Origin: an uncultured Oscillospiraceae bacterium
GTDB taxonomy: Bacteria; Bacillota; Clostridia; Oscillospirales; Oscillospiraceae
Length of the DNA: 56,650 nt
Direction of reading: 5' to 3'
Assembly (NCBI GenBank): GCA_947631865.1
Contig: CANRNF010000009.1
Span: 1 to 56,650 of the forward strand
Program-made: the position numbers and the translations under genes
Part shown: piece by piece, positions 49,810-56,650 of the stretch
Layout of the letters: each line of letters begins with the position of its first letter
How positions within the stretch are numbered: position 1 is the first letter of the stretch
The notes under the pieces: generated by a model
Told to the model about the DNA's origin: nothing
Seen by the model: the letters and a program-made list of their open reading frames with translations, nothing else
The model's database searches: none

Positions 49810-49834
49810 TTTTCCTGTCTGTTTGTGCTAAAAT
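49806..49834 (+). promoter_or_regulatory. Promoter of the murA operon
   Basis: TTGATT (49806-49811, overlapping the end of the Nudix gene), 17-base spacer, TAAAAT (49829-49834) with a TGC extension. The leader to ATG 49960 is about 120 bases. Confidence 0.6.
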
Positions 49835-49959
49835 ACCATCTTAGCTAAGTGCGGGCCGGCGTCCTCCTGCCACTGACCCACACGGGAACCGCATTTACTG
49901 AACGCGGAGACGGCCCTGCCGCTCTCCCATCTCTTACATATAAATATCTGGGAGTTTTT

Positions 49960-51267
49960 ATGGAAAAGTACGTTATTCACGGCGGGAAGCCCCTGCGGGG
50001 CTCCGTGGAGATATCCGGCGCGAAAAACGCGGCGGTGGCGATCATCCCCGCGGCCCTCATGGTCCACGGCGTGTGCCGGCTGGAGAACCTGCCCGAGATC
50101 AGCGATACCGATACCCTTCTGCACATCCTCACCTACCTGGGCGCGAAGGTGAACATGATCAACCGCACCACGGTGGAGTTGGACTGCACCCACGTGCAGA
50201 TGGACATTCTCCCCGAGCGGATGTGGGCCCTCACGAGAAAGATACGGGCCAGCTATTACCTCATCGGCGCCATGCTGGGCCGCTTCGGCAAGGCCCGTAC
50301 CACCATGCCCGGCGGATGCAATTTCGGCCTGCGCCCCATCGACCAGCACATCAAGGGCCTCACGGCTCTGGGCGCGGAGATGGACGTGTCCGGCGGCTTC
50401 ATCACCGCCACCGCCGGCGACGGCCGGCTGAAGGGTACCACCATCTACCTTGACAAGGTCTCTGTGGGCGCTACCATCAACATCATGATCGCCGCCGCTA
50501 CGGCGGAGGGCCGCACGGTCATCGAGAATGTGGCCCGTGAGCCCCATATCGTGGACCTGGCCAACTTCCTCAACTCCATGGGCGCGGACGTGCGCGGCGC
50601 GGGCACCGACGTCATCAAGATCCGCGGCGTCAGCCAGCTCCACGGCGGCACCTATACCCTTATCCCCGACCAGATCGAGGCCGGCACCTACATGGCGGCG
50701 GTGGCCGCCGCCGGCGGCGCGGTCCGGGTATCCAACGTGATCCCCAAGCACCTGGAGTGCATCTCCAGCAAGCTGCGGGAGATGAACGTAGAGGTGGAGG
50801 AGGGCGACGACTATGTCCTGGTCCGCCGGGACGGCCCCCTGCACCATGTGAACCTGAAAACTATGCCCTACCCCGGCTTCCCCACCGATATGCAGCCTCA
50901 GATGGCGGCGGTGCTCTGCTGTGCCCCCGGGGACAGCATCGTGACCGAGGGCGTCTGGGCCAACGGCCGCTTCCGTTACGTGGGCGAGCTCAAAAAGATG
51001 GGCGCCCAGATCGAGGTGGAGGACCAGTCCGCCTTCGTCCACGGCGTGGAACACCTCACCGGCGCGGTGGTAAAGGCCTGCGACCTGCGTGCCGGCGCGG
51101 CGGTGGTCATCGCCGGTCTCGCCGCCGATGGCGTCACTGAGGTGGAGGACATCACCTACATCGAGCGGGGCTATCAGGACCTGGTGGGCAAGTTCCGCGC
51201 CCTGGGCGCGGACATCCAGTGCGTCCAGATCCCGGAGGACCGCCCCGCCAACTGGAACGCCGGCTGA
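49960..51267 (+). CDS. murA: UDP-N-acetylglucosamine 1-carboxyvinyltransferase
   Basis: First committed enzyme of peptidoglycan synthesis; adds enolpyruvate from PEP. 435 residues: SGAKNAAVAIIPAAL (catalytic Lys-Asn), MPGGCNFGLRPIDQHIKG with Cys120 (the fosfomycin-reactive Cys), QIEAGTYM and PGFPTDMQPQM. The Cys is present, so fosfomycin sensitivity is expected. ATG 49960 follows GGGAG; the frame is open further up but lacks family sequence. Starts a run of six closely spaced genes. Confidence 0.97.
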   Translation: MEKYVIHGGKPLRGSVEISGAKNAAVAIIPAALMVHGVCRLENLPEISDTDTLLHILTYLGAKVNMINRTTVELDCTHVQMDILPERMWALTRKIRASYYLIGAMLGRFGKARTTMPGGCNFGLRPIDQHIKGLTALGAEMDVSGGFITATAGDGRLKGTTIYLDKVSVGATINIMIAAATAEGRTVIENVAREPHIVDLANFLNSMGADVRGAGTDVIKIRGVSQLHGGTYTLIPDQIEAGTYMAAVAAAGGAVRVSNVIPKHLECISSKLREMNVEVEEGDDYVLVRRDGPLHHVNLKTMPYPGFPTDMQPQMAAVLCCAPGDSIVTEGVWANGRFRYVGELKKMGAQIEVEDQSAFVHGVEHLTGAVVKACDLRAGAAVVIAGLAADGVTEVEDITYIERGYQDLVGKFRALGADIQCVQIPEDRPANWNAG

Positions 51268-51269
51268 GG

Positions 51270-52046
51270 ATGCGCCTCGTCGTATTCGCCAGCGGCTCCA
51301 CGGGCAACTGTGCCCTGGTGCAAGGCGGAGGCCGCTGCGTTCTTCTGGACTGCGGCATATCCGCCAAGCGCATCCGCGCCGCCCTGGAGAGCGAGGGCGT
51401 GGACCCCGCTCGGCTTGACGGCATTTTTATCACACACGAACACTCCGACCATGTGGCAGGGCTCCCGGTCTTCACCAGGCAGTTTCCTCTGCCGGTCTTT
51501 GCCCCTGGAACGGTGGCCGACGCCCTGCGCAGGTCCTGTCCGGGGGCCGCGCAGCTTATAAGGGACATAGACCCGGAGCGGCCCCTCTCTTTGGGCTGCA
51601 TGACCGTGACCGCCTTCCCCACGCCCCATGACGCCCGGGGCGGCAGCGTGGGCTACCGCTTCGAGGCGGACGGCGCTGTTCTCGCCTGCGCCACGGACAC
51701 CGGCTGCGTCACGGACGCCATGCTCCGGTATTTCGACCGGGCGGACGCCGCTCTCATCGAGGCCAACCACGACGTGGACATGCTCCTTAACGGCCCCTAC
51801 CCCGCCTACCTGAAGTCCCGCATCCTCTCGGACCGGGGGCACCTGTCCAACAGCGAGTGCACATGGCTGGCCTCCGTGCTGGCCCAGCGGGGCACGAAGA
51901 AGCTGGTGCTGGGGCACATCTCCAAGAACAACAACCTCCCCTCCGTGGCGGAGCGCGCGGTGCGCCGGGCCCTGGAGGGCAGGGATACGCTCCTGTACGT
52001 GGCGCCGGAATACGGCCGTCTGGAGGTGACCGTATGCTCCGGGTGA
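51270..52046 (+). CDS. yycJ: Metallo-beta-lactamase-fold hydrolase, YycJ/WalJ family
   Basis: 258 residues: FASGSTGNCALV, LLDCGISAKRI, the metal motif THEHSDHVAG, an Asp in ATDTG and the late LGHISKNNN, all typical of YycJ. Family members are linked to the WalRK cell-wall regulon or to DNA repair as a putative 5'-exonuclease. The ATG is two bases after the murA stop, so it is coupled. No walRK genes are in the window. Confidence 0.93.
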   Translation: MRLVVFASGSTGNCALVQGGGRCVLLDCGISAKRIRAALESEGVDPARLDGIFITHEHSDHVAGLPVFTRQFPLPVFAPGTVADALRRSCPGAAQLIRDIDPERPLSLGCMTVTAFPTPHDARGGSVGYRFEADGAVLACATDTGCVTDAMLRYFDRADAALIEANHDVDMLLNGPYPAYLKSRILSDRGHLSNSECTWLASVLAQRGTKKLVLGHISKNNNLPSVAERAVRRALEGRDTLLYVAPEYGRLEVTVCSG

Positions 52047-52459
52047 ACGTGCTCTGCCAGGGCCGGCTGAAGGAACCATATTACATCGCCGCCTGCGGCG
52101 AGTATTTAAAACGCCTGGGCGCGTACTGCAAGACGGAGGTCACGGAGCTTCCTGAGGACGGGGACGTGGCCGCCCGCATCCCCAAGGGGGCGTACGTCAT
52201 CGCCCTTTGCATCGAGGGAGAGAAGCTGTCCAGCCCCGCCCTGGCGGCAAAGCTGGAAAAGCTGGCCGGGCAGGGCGTGAGCCGGATATGCTTTCTCATC
52301 GGCGGGTCCGACGGCCTTCCTGAGAGCGTGAAGGCGGCGGCCGACTATCGCCTGTCCATGTCGGACATGACCTTCCCCCACCACCTGGCGCGGGTGATGC
52401 TCCTGGAGCAGCTCTACCGGGCTTTCACCATCACCGCCGGGGCAAAATACCACAAATAA
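52034..52459 (+). CDS. rlmH: 23S rRNA (pseudouridine1915-N3)-methyltransferase
   Basis: 141-residue SPOUT methyltransferase acting on helix 69. The N-terminal strand VNVLCQGRLKEPYY, the knot FLIGGSDGLPESVK, the conserved SDMTFPHHLARVMLLEQLYRAF and final KYHK are diagnostic. It overlaps yycJ by 13 bases. The yycJ-rlmH adjacency is a known conserved pair in Bacillota. Confidence 0.97.
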   Translation: MLRVNVLCQGRLKEPYYIAACGEYLKRLGAYCKTEVTELPEDGDVAARIPKGAYVIALCIEGEKLSSPALAAKLEKLAGQGVSRICFLIGGSDGLPESVKAAADYRLSMSDMTFPHHLARVMLLEQLYRAFTITAGAKYHK

Positions 52460-52479
52460 CACACCATTGGAGGTGTCCC

Positions 52480-52794
52480 ATGGACTGGGGACTGCATCGA
52501 TACGGAAAGGACTTTGACGCGTGGCCGAAGGGCCCCTCCGGCGAGCCGGAGGAGGCCGCCTTCCTGGTCCACTGCGGGCCTCTGGATATGGAGGCTGACA
52601 TGGTGAGGTCCATGCTGGAGGCCTACGGCGTCCCCAGCGTTTCAAAATACCCCGGAGACGGAGCCTTCGGGAAGGTCATGCTCGGTATCAGCGGTAACGG
52701 CACGGACATTTACGTCCCGGCCAGCCGTCTGGCCGAAGCCCAGGAGCTTTTGAAAGGAGAACCTGACGATGACGGACTACAGGAAGGAATTTGA
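52480..52794 (+). CDS. DUF2007-type small protein
   Basis: 104 residues; the core (about 25-92: AAFLVHCGPLDMEADMVRSMLEAYGVPSV, in part, then DIYVPASRLAEAQELL) fits DUF2007, a ferredoxin-like fold called a putative signal-transducing protein with no proven role. GGAGG precedes the ATG. Its end overlaps the mutase start by 26 bases. Confidence 0.8.
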   Translation: MDWGLHRYGKDFDAWPKGPSGEPEEAAFLVHCGPLDMEADMVRSMLEAYGVPSVSKYPGDGAFGKVMLGISGNGTDIYVPASRLAEAQELLKGEPDDDGLQEGI

Positions 52795-54502
52795 GCGCTG
52801 GCTGGACAGCCCGGCCCTCTCCAACGAGGAGTGGCACGAGCTGGACGCCATCCGCGACGATGAGGACGAGGTCAAAAGCCGCTTCCGCGGCCCGCTGGAA
52901 TTCGGCACTGCCGGCCTGCGGGGCGTGATGGGGGCGGGCCTGGCCCGGATGAACATCCATGTGGTCCGCTGGGCCACCCAGGCCTTCGCGTCGCTGATCG
53001 TGGCCGAGGGGGACGAGGCCCGGCACAAGGGCGTGGTGATCGCCCACGACTGCCGCATCAACAGCCCGGAGTTCGCCCGGGAGGCGGCCTGCGTGTGCGC
53101 GGCCAACGGCATCCATGTGCGGCTGTTCGAGTCCCTGCGGCCCACCCCGGAGCTGAGCTTCGGCGTACTTCACTACGGCGCTACCGCGGGCATCAACATC
53201 ACCGCCAGCCACAACCCCAAGGCCTACAACGGCTACAAGGTATACTGGTCCGACGGCGCCCAGCTTCCCCCCCATCACGCGGAGGTGGTAGCCGCCAATA
53301 TGGCCAAAATCGACATCTTCACCGGTCCCTCTGTCATGGACTTTGAGGAGGCCAAGGCCAAGGGCCTCATCGAGATCCTGGGCAAGGAGACCGACGAGCT
53401 GTTCCTTGAAAACGTCCTGGGTCAGGCCATCGACCCCGCCGTGGTCAAAGACGTGGCGGACGACTTCCAGGTGGTCTACACCCCCTTCCACGGCGCGGGC
53501 CACATCCTGGTGCCCGAGGCCCTGAAGCGGCTGGGACTGAAACACATCCACCCCGTGCCCGAGCAGATGGTGATAGACGGCGCTTTCCCCACCGTGGAGA
53601 GCCCCAACCCGGAGAACCCCGAGGGCTTCTACCTGGCGGTGGATCTGGCCAAGAAGGTGAAGAGCGACCTCATCATCGGCACCGACCCGGACTCCGACCG
53701 GGTGGGCGTCATGGCAAGGGGCAAGGACGGCGAGTTCCACACCATCACCGGCAACCAGATGGGCTGCCTGCTGGCGGACTACGTCATCACCGCCCGCAAG
53801 GCCAGCCACACCATGCCGGAAAAGCCCGTGATCCTCTCCACCATCGTCTCCACCTCCATGGTGCAGACCATATGCGAGCAAAACGGGGTGGCCTACGGCC
53901 AGACCTTCACCGGCTTCAAGTTCATGGCCGAACGGCTGGCCAGCTACGCCGCCGCAGGCACCGGCGAGAAGTACCTCATGGCCTTTGAGGAGAGCTACGG
54001 CTACATGATGGGCGACTACGTCCGGGACAAGGACGCCGTCACCGCCTCCATGATGATCGCCGAGATGGCCGCCTACTACTACAAGAAGGGCATGACCCTT
54101 CTGGACGCCCTGGACGCGCTGTACGAGAAGTACGGCTGGTTCTCCGAAAAGACCGTGAACGTCTACATGGAGGGCGTGGACGGGCCCGAGCGTATGGCGG
54201 CCCTCATGACCGACCTGCGGGAGAACACCCCCGCGGAGCTGGGCGGCATGCGGGTGGCCCGCATGCGGGACTACAAGGACGGCACCGTGTCCGTGCCCGG
54301 CCTGGGCGCCGTGGACCGGACCCCCATCTCCGGGTCCAACGTGCTCTACTTCGAGCTGGAGGACGGCACCAACTTCATCGTCCGCCCCTCCGGCACTGAG
54401 CCCAAGATCAAGATCTACATCCTGGCCCGGGGCGCCAGCAGGGAAGAGTGCGCCGCCAAGGTGGAGACCTTCGCCGCCGCGGCGGACGCCCTGGCCAAGT
54501 GA
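52769..54502 (+). CDS. Phosphoglucomutase/phosphomannomutase
   Basis: 577-residue alpha-D-phosphohexomutase that interconverts sugar 6- and 1-phosphates and so feeds UDP-glucose to the polysaccharide locus. It shows FGTAGLRGVMG, the phospho-Ser loop ITASHNPKAYNGYKVYW (Ser147), the metal loop GTDPDSDRVG (about 305-314), FEESYGYM and the phosphate-binding RPSGTEPKIKIY. AAAGGAG precedes the ATG. The length fits the Bacillota PgcA type. Confidence 0.95.
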   Translation: MTDYRKEFERWLDSPALSNEEWHELDAIRDDEDEVKSRFRGPLEFGTAGLRGVMGAGLARMNIHVVRWATQAFASLIVAEGDEARHKGVVIAHDCRINSPEFAREAACVCAANGIHVRLFESLRPTPELSFGVLHYGATAGINITASHNPKAYNGYKVYWSDGAQLPPHHAEVVAANMAKIDIFTGPSVMDFEEAKAKGLIEILGKETDELFLENVLGQAIDPAVVKDVADDFQVVYTPFHGAGHILVPEALKRLGLKHIHPVPEQMVIDGAFPTVESPNPENPEGFYLAVDLAKKVKSDLIIGTDPDSDRVGVMARGKDGEFHTITGNQMGCLLADYVITARKASHTMPEKPVILSTIVSTSMVQTICEQNGVAYGQTFTGFKFMAERLASYAAAGTGEKYLMAFEESYGYMMGDYVRDKDAVTASMMIAEMAAYYYKKGMTLLDALDALYEKYGWFSEKTVNVYMEGVDGPERMAALMTDLRENTPAELGGMRVARMRDYKDGTVSVPGLGAVDRTPISGSNVLYFELEDGTNFIVRPSGTEPKIKIYILARGASREECAAKVETFAAAADALAK

Positions 54503-54509
54503 GGCTTTT

Positions 54510-55382
54510 ATGAAGCGTTTCCTCAGCACCATTCTCATTCTGAGCCTGTTTCTGGCCCTGGCCGCGCCCGTTCTGGCGGTGAGCGAGGGCCAGGAGCGGG
54601 CGGCGGTGGGCGCGGACCTCACGCAGGATCAGATAGACCAGTTCTATAGCCAGTTCGGTCTGGTCCGGGGCAGCGTCCCGGAGCTCACGGTCACCAACGC
54701 CGAGGAGCGGGATTACCTGGAGGGGCTGGTGGACGAGGCCATCATCGGCCACAACGCCATCTCCTGCGTGTACATCCGCATCCTGAGCGCCGGCTCCGGG
54801 CTCACGGTCACCACGGACAACATCACCTGGTGCACCGAGGACATGTACAAGGCCGCCCTCATGACCGCGGGCATCTACGACGCCCAGGTGAAGGTGGGCG
54901 CGCCCTTCGCCGTGTCCGGCACCGCCGCCCTTACGGGCATCTACAAGGCCTACGAGAGCATCACCGGCGCCCAGCTCCAGACGGCGGCCAAGGAGGCCGC
55001 GGCCGACGAGCTGGTGACCACGGCGACCCTGGCCGATCAGATCGACGACATGGACGCTGTGTCCATCGTCAATGAGTTGAAGCTCATTTTGAACGACACC
55101 AAGTCCATGACGGACGACGAGCTCCGCTCTCAGGTAGCCGCCATCGCAGACCAGTACGGCTACACCCTCTCCGACGAGACAGTCTCCCAGCTGGTGAGCC
55201 TGTGCCGGACGCTGGAGAGCCTCTCCTCCACGGAGCTCCAGGAGAAGGTCCAGCAGTTCAAGGGGGCGCTCTCCACCGTGAGCCAGTATGCCCAGAAGGC
55301 CGCAGGCTTCGGCGAGAAGCTCACCGCCCTGTTCCAGAAGGCCATCGACGCTGTCGCCGGCCTGTTCAGCAGGATAAAATGA
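54510..55382 (+). CDS. Exported DUF1002 protein
   Basis: 290 residues with a cleavable signal peptide (about 1-23, ending PVLA). The body matches DUF1002 (YpuA type): LTQDQIDQFYSQFG, GHNAISCVYIRIL, GLTVTTDNITWCTEDMYKAAL and GAPFAVSGTAALTGIYKAYE (in part), followed by a helical C-terminal half. Role unknown; probably at the cell surface. It starts 7 bases after the mutase stop. Confidence 0.88.
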   Translation: MKRFLSTILILSLFLALAAPVLAVSEGQERAAVGADLTQDQIDQFYSQFGLVRGSVPELTVTNAEERDYLEGLVDEAIIGHNAISCVYIRILSAGSGLTVTTDNITWCTEDMYKAALMTAGIYDAQVKVGAPFAVSGTAALTGIYKAYESITGAQLQTAAKEAAADELVTTATLADQIDDMDAVSIVNELKLILNDTKSMTDDELRSQVAAIADQYGYTLSDETVSQLVSLCRTLESLSSTELQEKVQQFKGALSTVSQYAQKAAGFGEKLTALFQKAIDAVAGLFSRIK

Positions 55383-55437
55383 TATGGCAAGCGCCCCCTT
55401 TGATGAGGGGGCCTTCATCTATGCTCCAGCCCACTCG

Positions 55438-55567
55438 CCTCCCTCAGACGAGGGAGGTGGCCGCCGAAGGCGGTCGGAGGGAGGGAAACAGATGACTGCC
55501 AGCTTGACGGAGGTTTTCCCTCCCCCAGTCTCGCTGGCGCTCGACAGCCCCCTCGTCTGAGGGGGCC
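55438..55567. repeat. Long inverted-repeat (MITE-like) intergenic element
   Basis: The left arm holds the hairpin CCTCCCTC-agac-GAGGGAGG (55438-55457) and CCGCC-gaa-GGCGG, then GGAGGGAGGGAAA. The right arm begins TTTTCCCTCCC and ends with CCCCCTC-gtct-GAGGGGG. The arms mirror each other around a unique core of about 30 bases near 55495. No coding capacity. A smaller hairpin, CCCCCTT-tgatg-AGGGGG, lies at about 55394-55411. Confidence 0.6.
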
Positions 55568-55644
55568 AAGGGGTAGTGTGATGGTCCAACAAAAACCTCC
55601 CTCGTCTTGCACTGGCTCATAAAAAGAGGACAGTAGACAAAAGC

Positions 55645-55678
55645 CCCCCTGTTGTAGGAGAATAACTACGACAGGGGG
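55645..55678 (+). repeat. Hairpin just upstream of the IS3 transposase genes
   Basis: CCCCCTGT-t-GTAG / CTAC-g-ACAGGGGG with an eight-base loop, ending 7 bases before orfA. Such stems near IS ends can block read-through transcription or translation into the transposase. Confidence 0.55.
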
Positions 55679-55685
55679 TATTGTT

Positions 55686-55991
55686 ATGGGAAAACGGAAA
55701 TTCACACATGTAGAGAGATTTGCGTCTGAGATTCTGCGAATGCGTGAGGAAGGACAGACACGCCGGGAGATAGCAGAACACCTGGGGCTGACAAAGGAGC
55801 AAATCAAAAACTGGATCAATCGTTATAACCGCAGGAAAAGGAACCTGGCCGCAGGGATACTGCCCAAACCAAAGGGGCGGCCCAAACAGCGGCCGCTGGA
55901 CGGTGAGGAAGACTACAAGAAAGAAATCGCCAGGCTGCAGATGGAGAACCAGCTGCTGCGGGATTTTCTGCGGTTCACAGAAAGGAAGTGA
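55686..55991 (+). CDS. IS3-family OrfA (helix-turn-helix)
   Basis: 101 residues: helix-turn-helix (FASEILRMREEGQTRREIAEHLGLTKEQIKNW, in part) and a coiled leucine-zipper tail (EIARLQMENQLLRDFLR). It binds the IS ends and pairs with OrfB. Its stop overlaps the GTG start of orfB (GTGA), one base back in frame, so OrfB is made by coupling or a -1 shift. Confidence 0.9.
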   Translation: MGKRKFTHVERFASEILRMREEGQTRREIAEHLGLTKEQIKNWINRYNRRKRNLAAGILPKPKGRPKQRPLDGEEDYKKEIARLQMENQLLRDFLRFTERK

Positions 55992-56587
55992 GGCCAAAAG
56001 CGAAATATCATGTGATCTATGTCCACAGGGACCAATACCCGGTACAGATGATGTGCCAGTTCTTTGGCGTCTCCCGCAGCGGCTATTATTCCTTTGTGAA
56101 GCGATTAGGTAAGCCGGAGACAGATGCAGACCTTGCAAAAGCCATCCAAAAATGTCAAGATAGCTGCGACAGGACATATGGTTACCGCCGTGTATGGCGC
56201 TGGCTGGGATCACAAGGTTTCCACAGGAACAAGAAAACCGTTCTCAGGGTCATGAAGAAGTATGGTTTGTTATCTGAGATCCGCCGCCGCAGGAAGTGGG
56301 TACAGATGGGCCAGCAGGTACACAAGTATGAAAACCTTCTGAACCGACAGTTCCATGCGGACAGGCCCAACAGCAAGTGGGTGACAGACATCTCATATAT
56401 CCATACCGGCCAGGGCGTGCTGTTCCTGTCCATGATCCGGGACCTCTATGACAACAGCATAGTAGCCTACAAAACAGCGACACAACAGACTGTGAACCTT
56501 GTCCTGGACACCATACGGTTGGCGATGAAGAAGGAGAAAAAGAAGGTCGCCTTAAATCTTATTTCTTACTCAGGGGTGACGTGGTAA
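55988..56587 (+). pseudogene. IS3-family OrfB transposase, truncated
   Basis: Residues 1-190 fit the IS3 transposase: YPVQMMCQFFGVSRSGYYSF, YGYRRVWRWL, the first catalytic Asp in WVTDISYI and the second in IRDLYDNSIVAYK. After about residue 188 family similarity stops and the frame ends with NLISYSGVTW; the third catalytic residue (Glu of the DDE set) and about 80 residues are missing. The copy cannot transpose by itself. A rearrangement or another insertion at about 56550 is likely. Confidence 0.8.
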
Positions 56588-56620
56588 AAAGATGGTAGAC
56601 ACGAAAGTGCCTACCATCTT
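56586..56620 (+). terminator. Hairpin beyond the broken transposase
   Basis: AAAAAGATGGTAG and its complement CTACCATCTTTTT around a short loop, ending in a T run. It could be a terminator or the end of a second mobile element that interrupted the IS; the window stops 30 bases later. Confidence 0.5.
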
Positions 56621-56650
56621 TTTGTGCTAGAATGAAGGAAAGGGGTGAGA

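Larger units (their letters stand above)
55630..56570 (+). mobile_element. IS3-family insertion sequence, interrupted at its 3' part
   Basis: Contains orfA and a cut orfB of IS3 type. The left end lies near 55600-55640, and the exact terminal repeat was not fixed. The right part is lost: orfB diverges from the family near 56550 and no right inverted repeat is seen. Boundaries are estimates. Confidence 0.7.

Noticed and set aside
52688-54622. A 644-codon open frame on the minus strand
   Set aside because: Mirror of the phosphohexomutase gene; low-complexity His/Gly/Val-rich product without motifs.

Overview
The window reads as a high-GC member of the Bacillota, most likely a gut clostridium of the Oscillospiraceae type. 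The signs are a YesM/YesN-type two-component pair, an ECF sigma factor with a DUF4179 anti-sigma, a MecA-like adaptor, DUF1002 and YycJ proteins, strong GGAGG ribosome binding sites and consensus TTGACA/TATAAT promoters. Coding DNA is generally GC-rich, but parts of the polysaccharide locus (about 4.4-9.2 kb and 11.9-15.1 kb) are clearly AT-richer and look acquired. This placement is inference from gene content; no 16S gene is present.

Layout. 1-3.0 kb: a histidine kinase cut by the window edge and its AraC-type response regulator. 3.1-3.8 kb: a HigBA-type toxin-antitoxin pair behind a perfect promoter/operator. 3.8-4.4 kb: no genes, but dense hairpins and a tRNA-T-loop-like palindromic element. 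4.4-24.1 kb, all on the minus strand: one large surface-polysaccharide locus read from a perfect promoter at 24.37 kb. In transcription order it makes UDP-glucuronate and UDP-xylose (ugd, UXS), starts the lipid-linked repeat unit (two initiating sugar transferases), makes and uses UDP-galactose and UDP-galactofuranose (galE, glf, GT4, GT4, GT8), makes and activates a 2-keto-3-deoxy acidic sugar (phosphatase-isomerase fusion, NeuB-like synthase, CMP-transferase, DUF115 protein), decorates it (AsnB-like, methyltransferase, GT2), and flips and polymerises it (Wzx, Wzy). Gene fragments and chimeras lie inside the locus, and three runs of 8-10 G sit at reading-frame-critical points.

24.5-37.4 kb: ECF sigma/anti-sigma pair, a secreted NagZ-like GH3 enzyme, TauE-type permease, MATE exporter, secreted SGNH esterase, PH-domain membrane protein, aquaporin, LURP-one protein, a small membrane protein, and a 1,032-residue MscS channel with two large outer sensor regions coupled to a solute-binding protein. 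37.5-38.2 kb: tcdA.

38.4-43.3 kb holds the most unusual content: an operon of eight small genes that each encode a double-glycine leader followed by a Cys-rich core, plus one leaderless zinc-ribbon protein, followed by a GHKL histidine kinase and, tail to tail, a LytTR response regulator. The operon promoter is preceded by a tandem direct repeat with the spacing expected of a LytTR operator. This looks like a self-regulated peptide system; no C39 exporter or modifying enzyme is in the window.

43.4-46.8 kb: a Cache-HAMP-PP2C phosphatase and a methyltransferase-STAS fusion, a candidate partner-switching module. 47-48.5 kb: tmRNA (ssrA), cyclophilin and smpB. 48.6-55.4 kb: MecA-like protein, Nudix hydrolase, then an operon-like run murA-yycJ-rlmH-DUF2007-phosphohexomutase-DUF1002. 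55.4-56.65 kb: a long inverted-repeat element and an IS3-type insertion sequence whose second gene is broken near the window edge.
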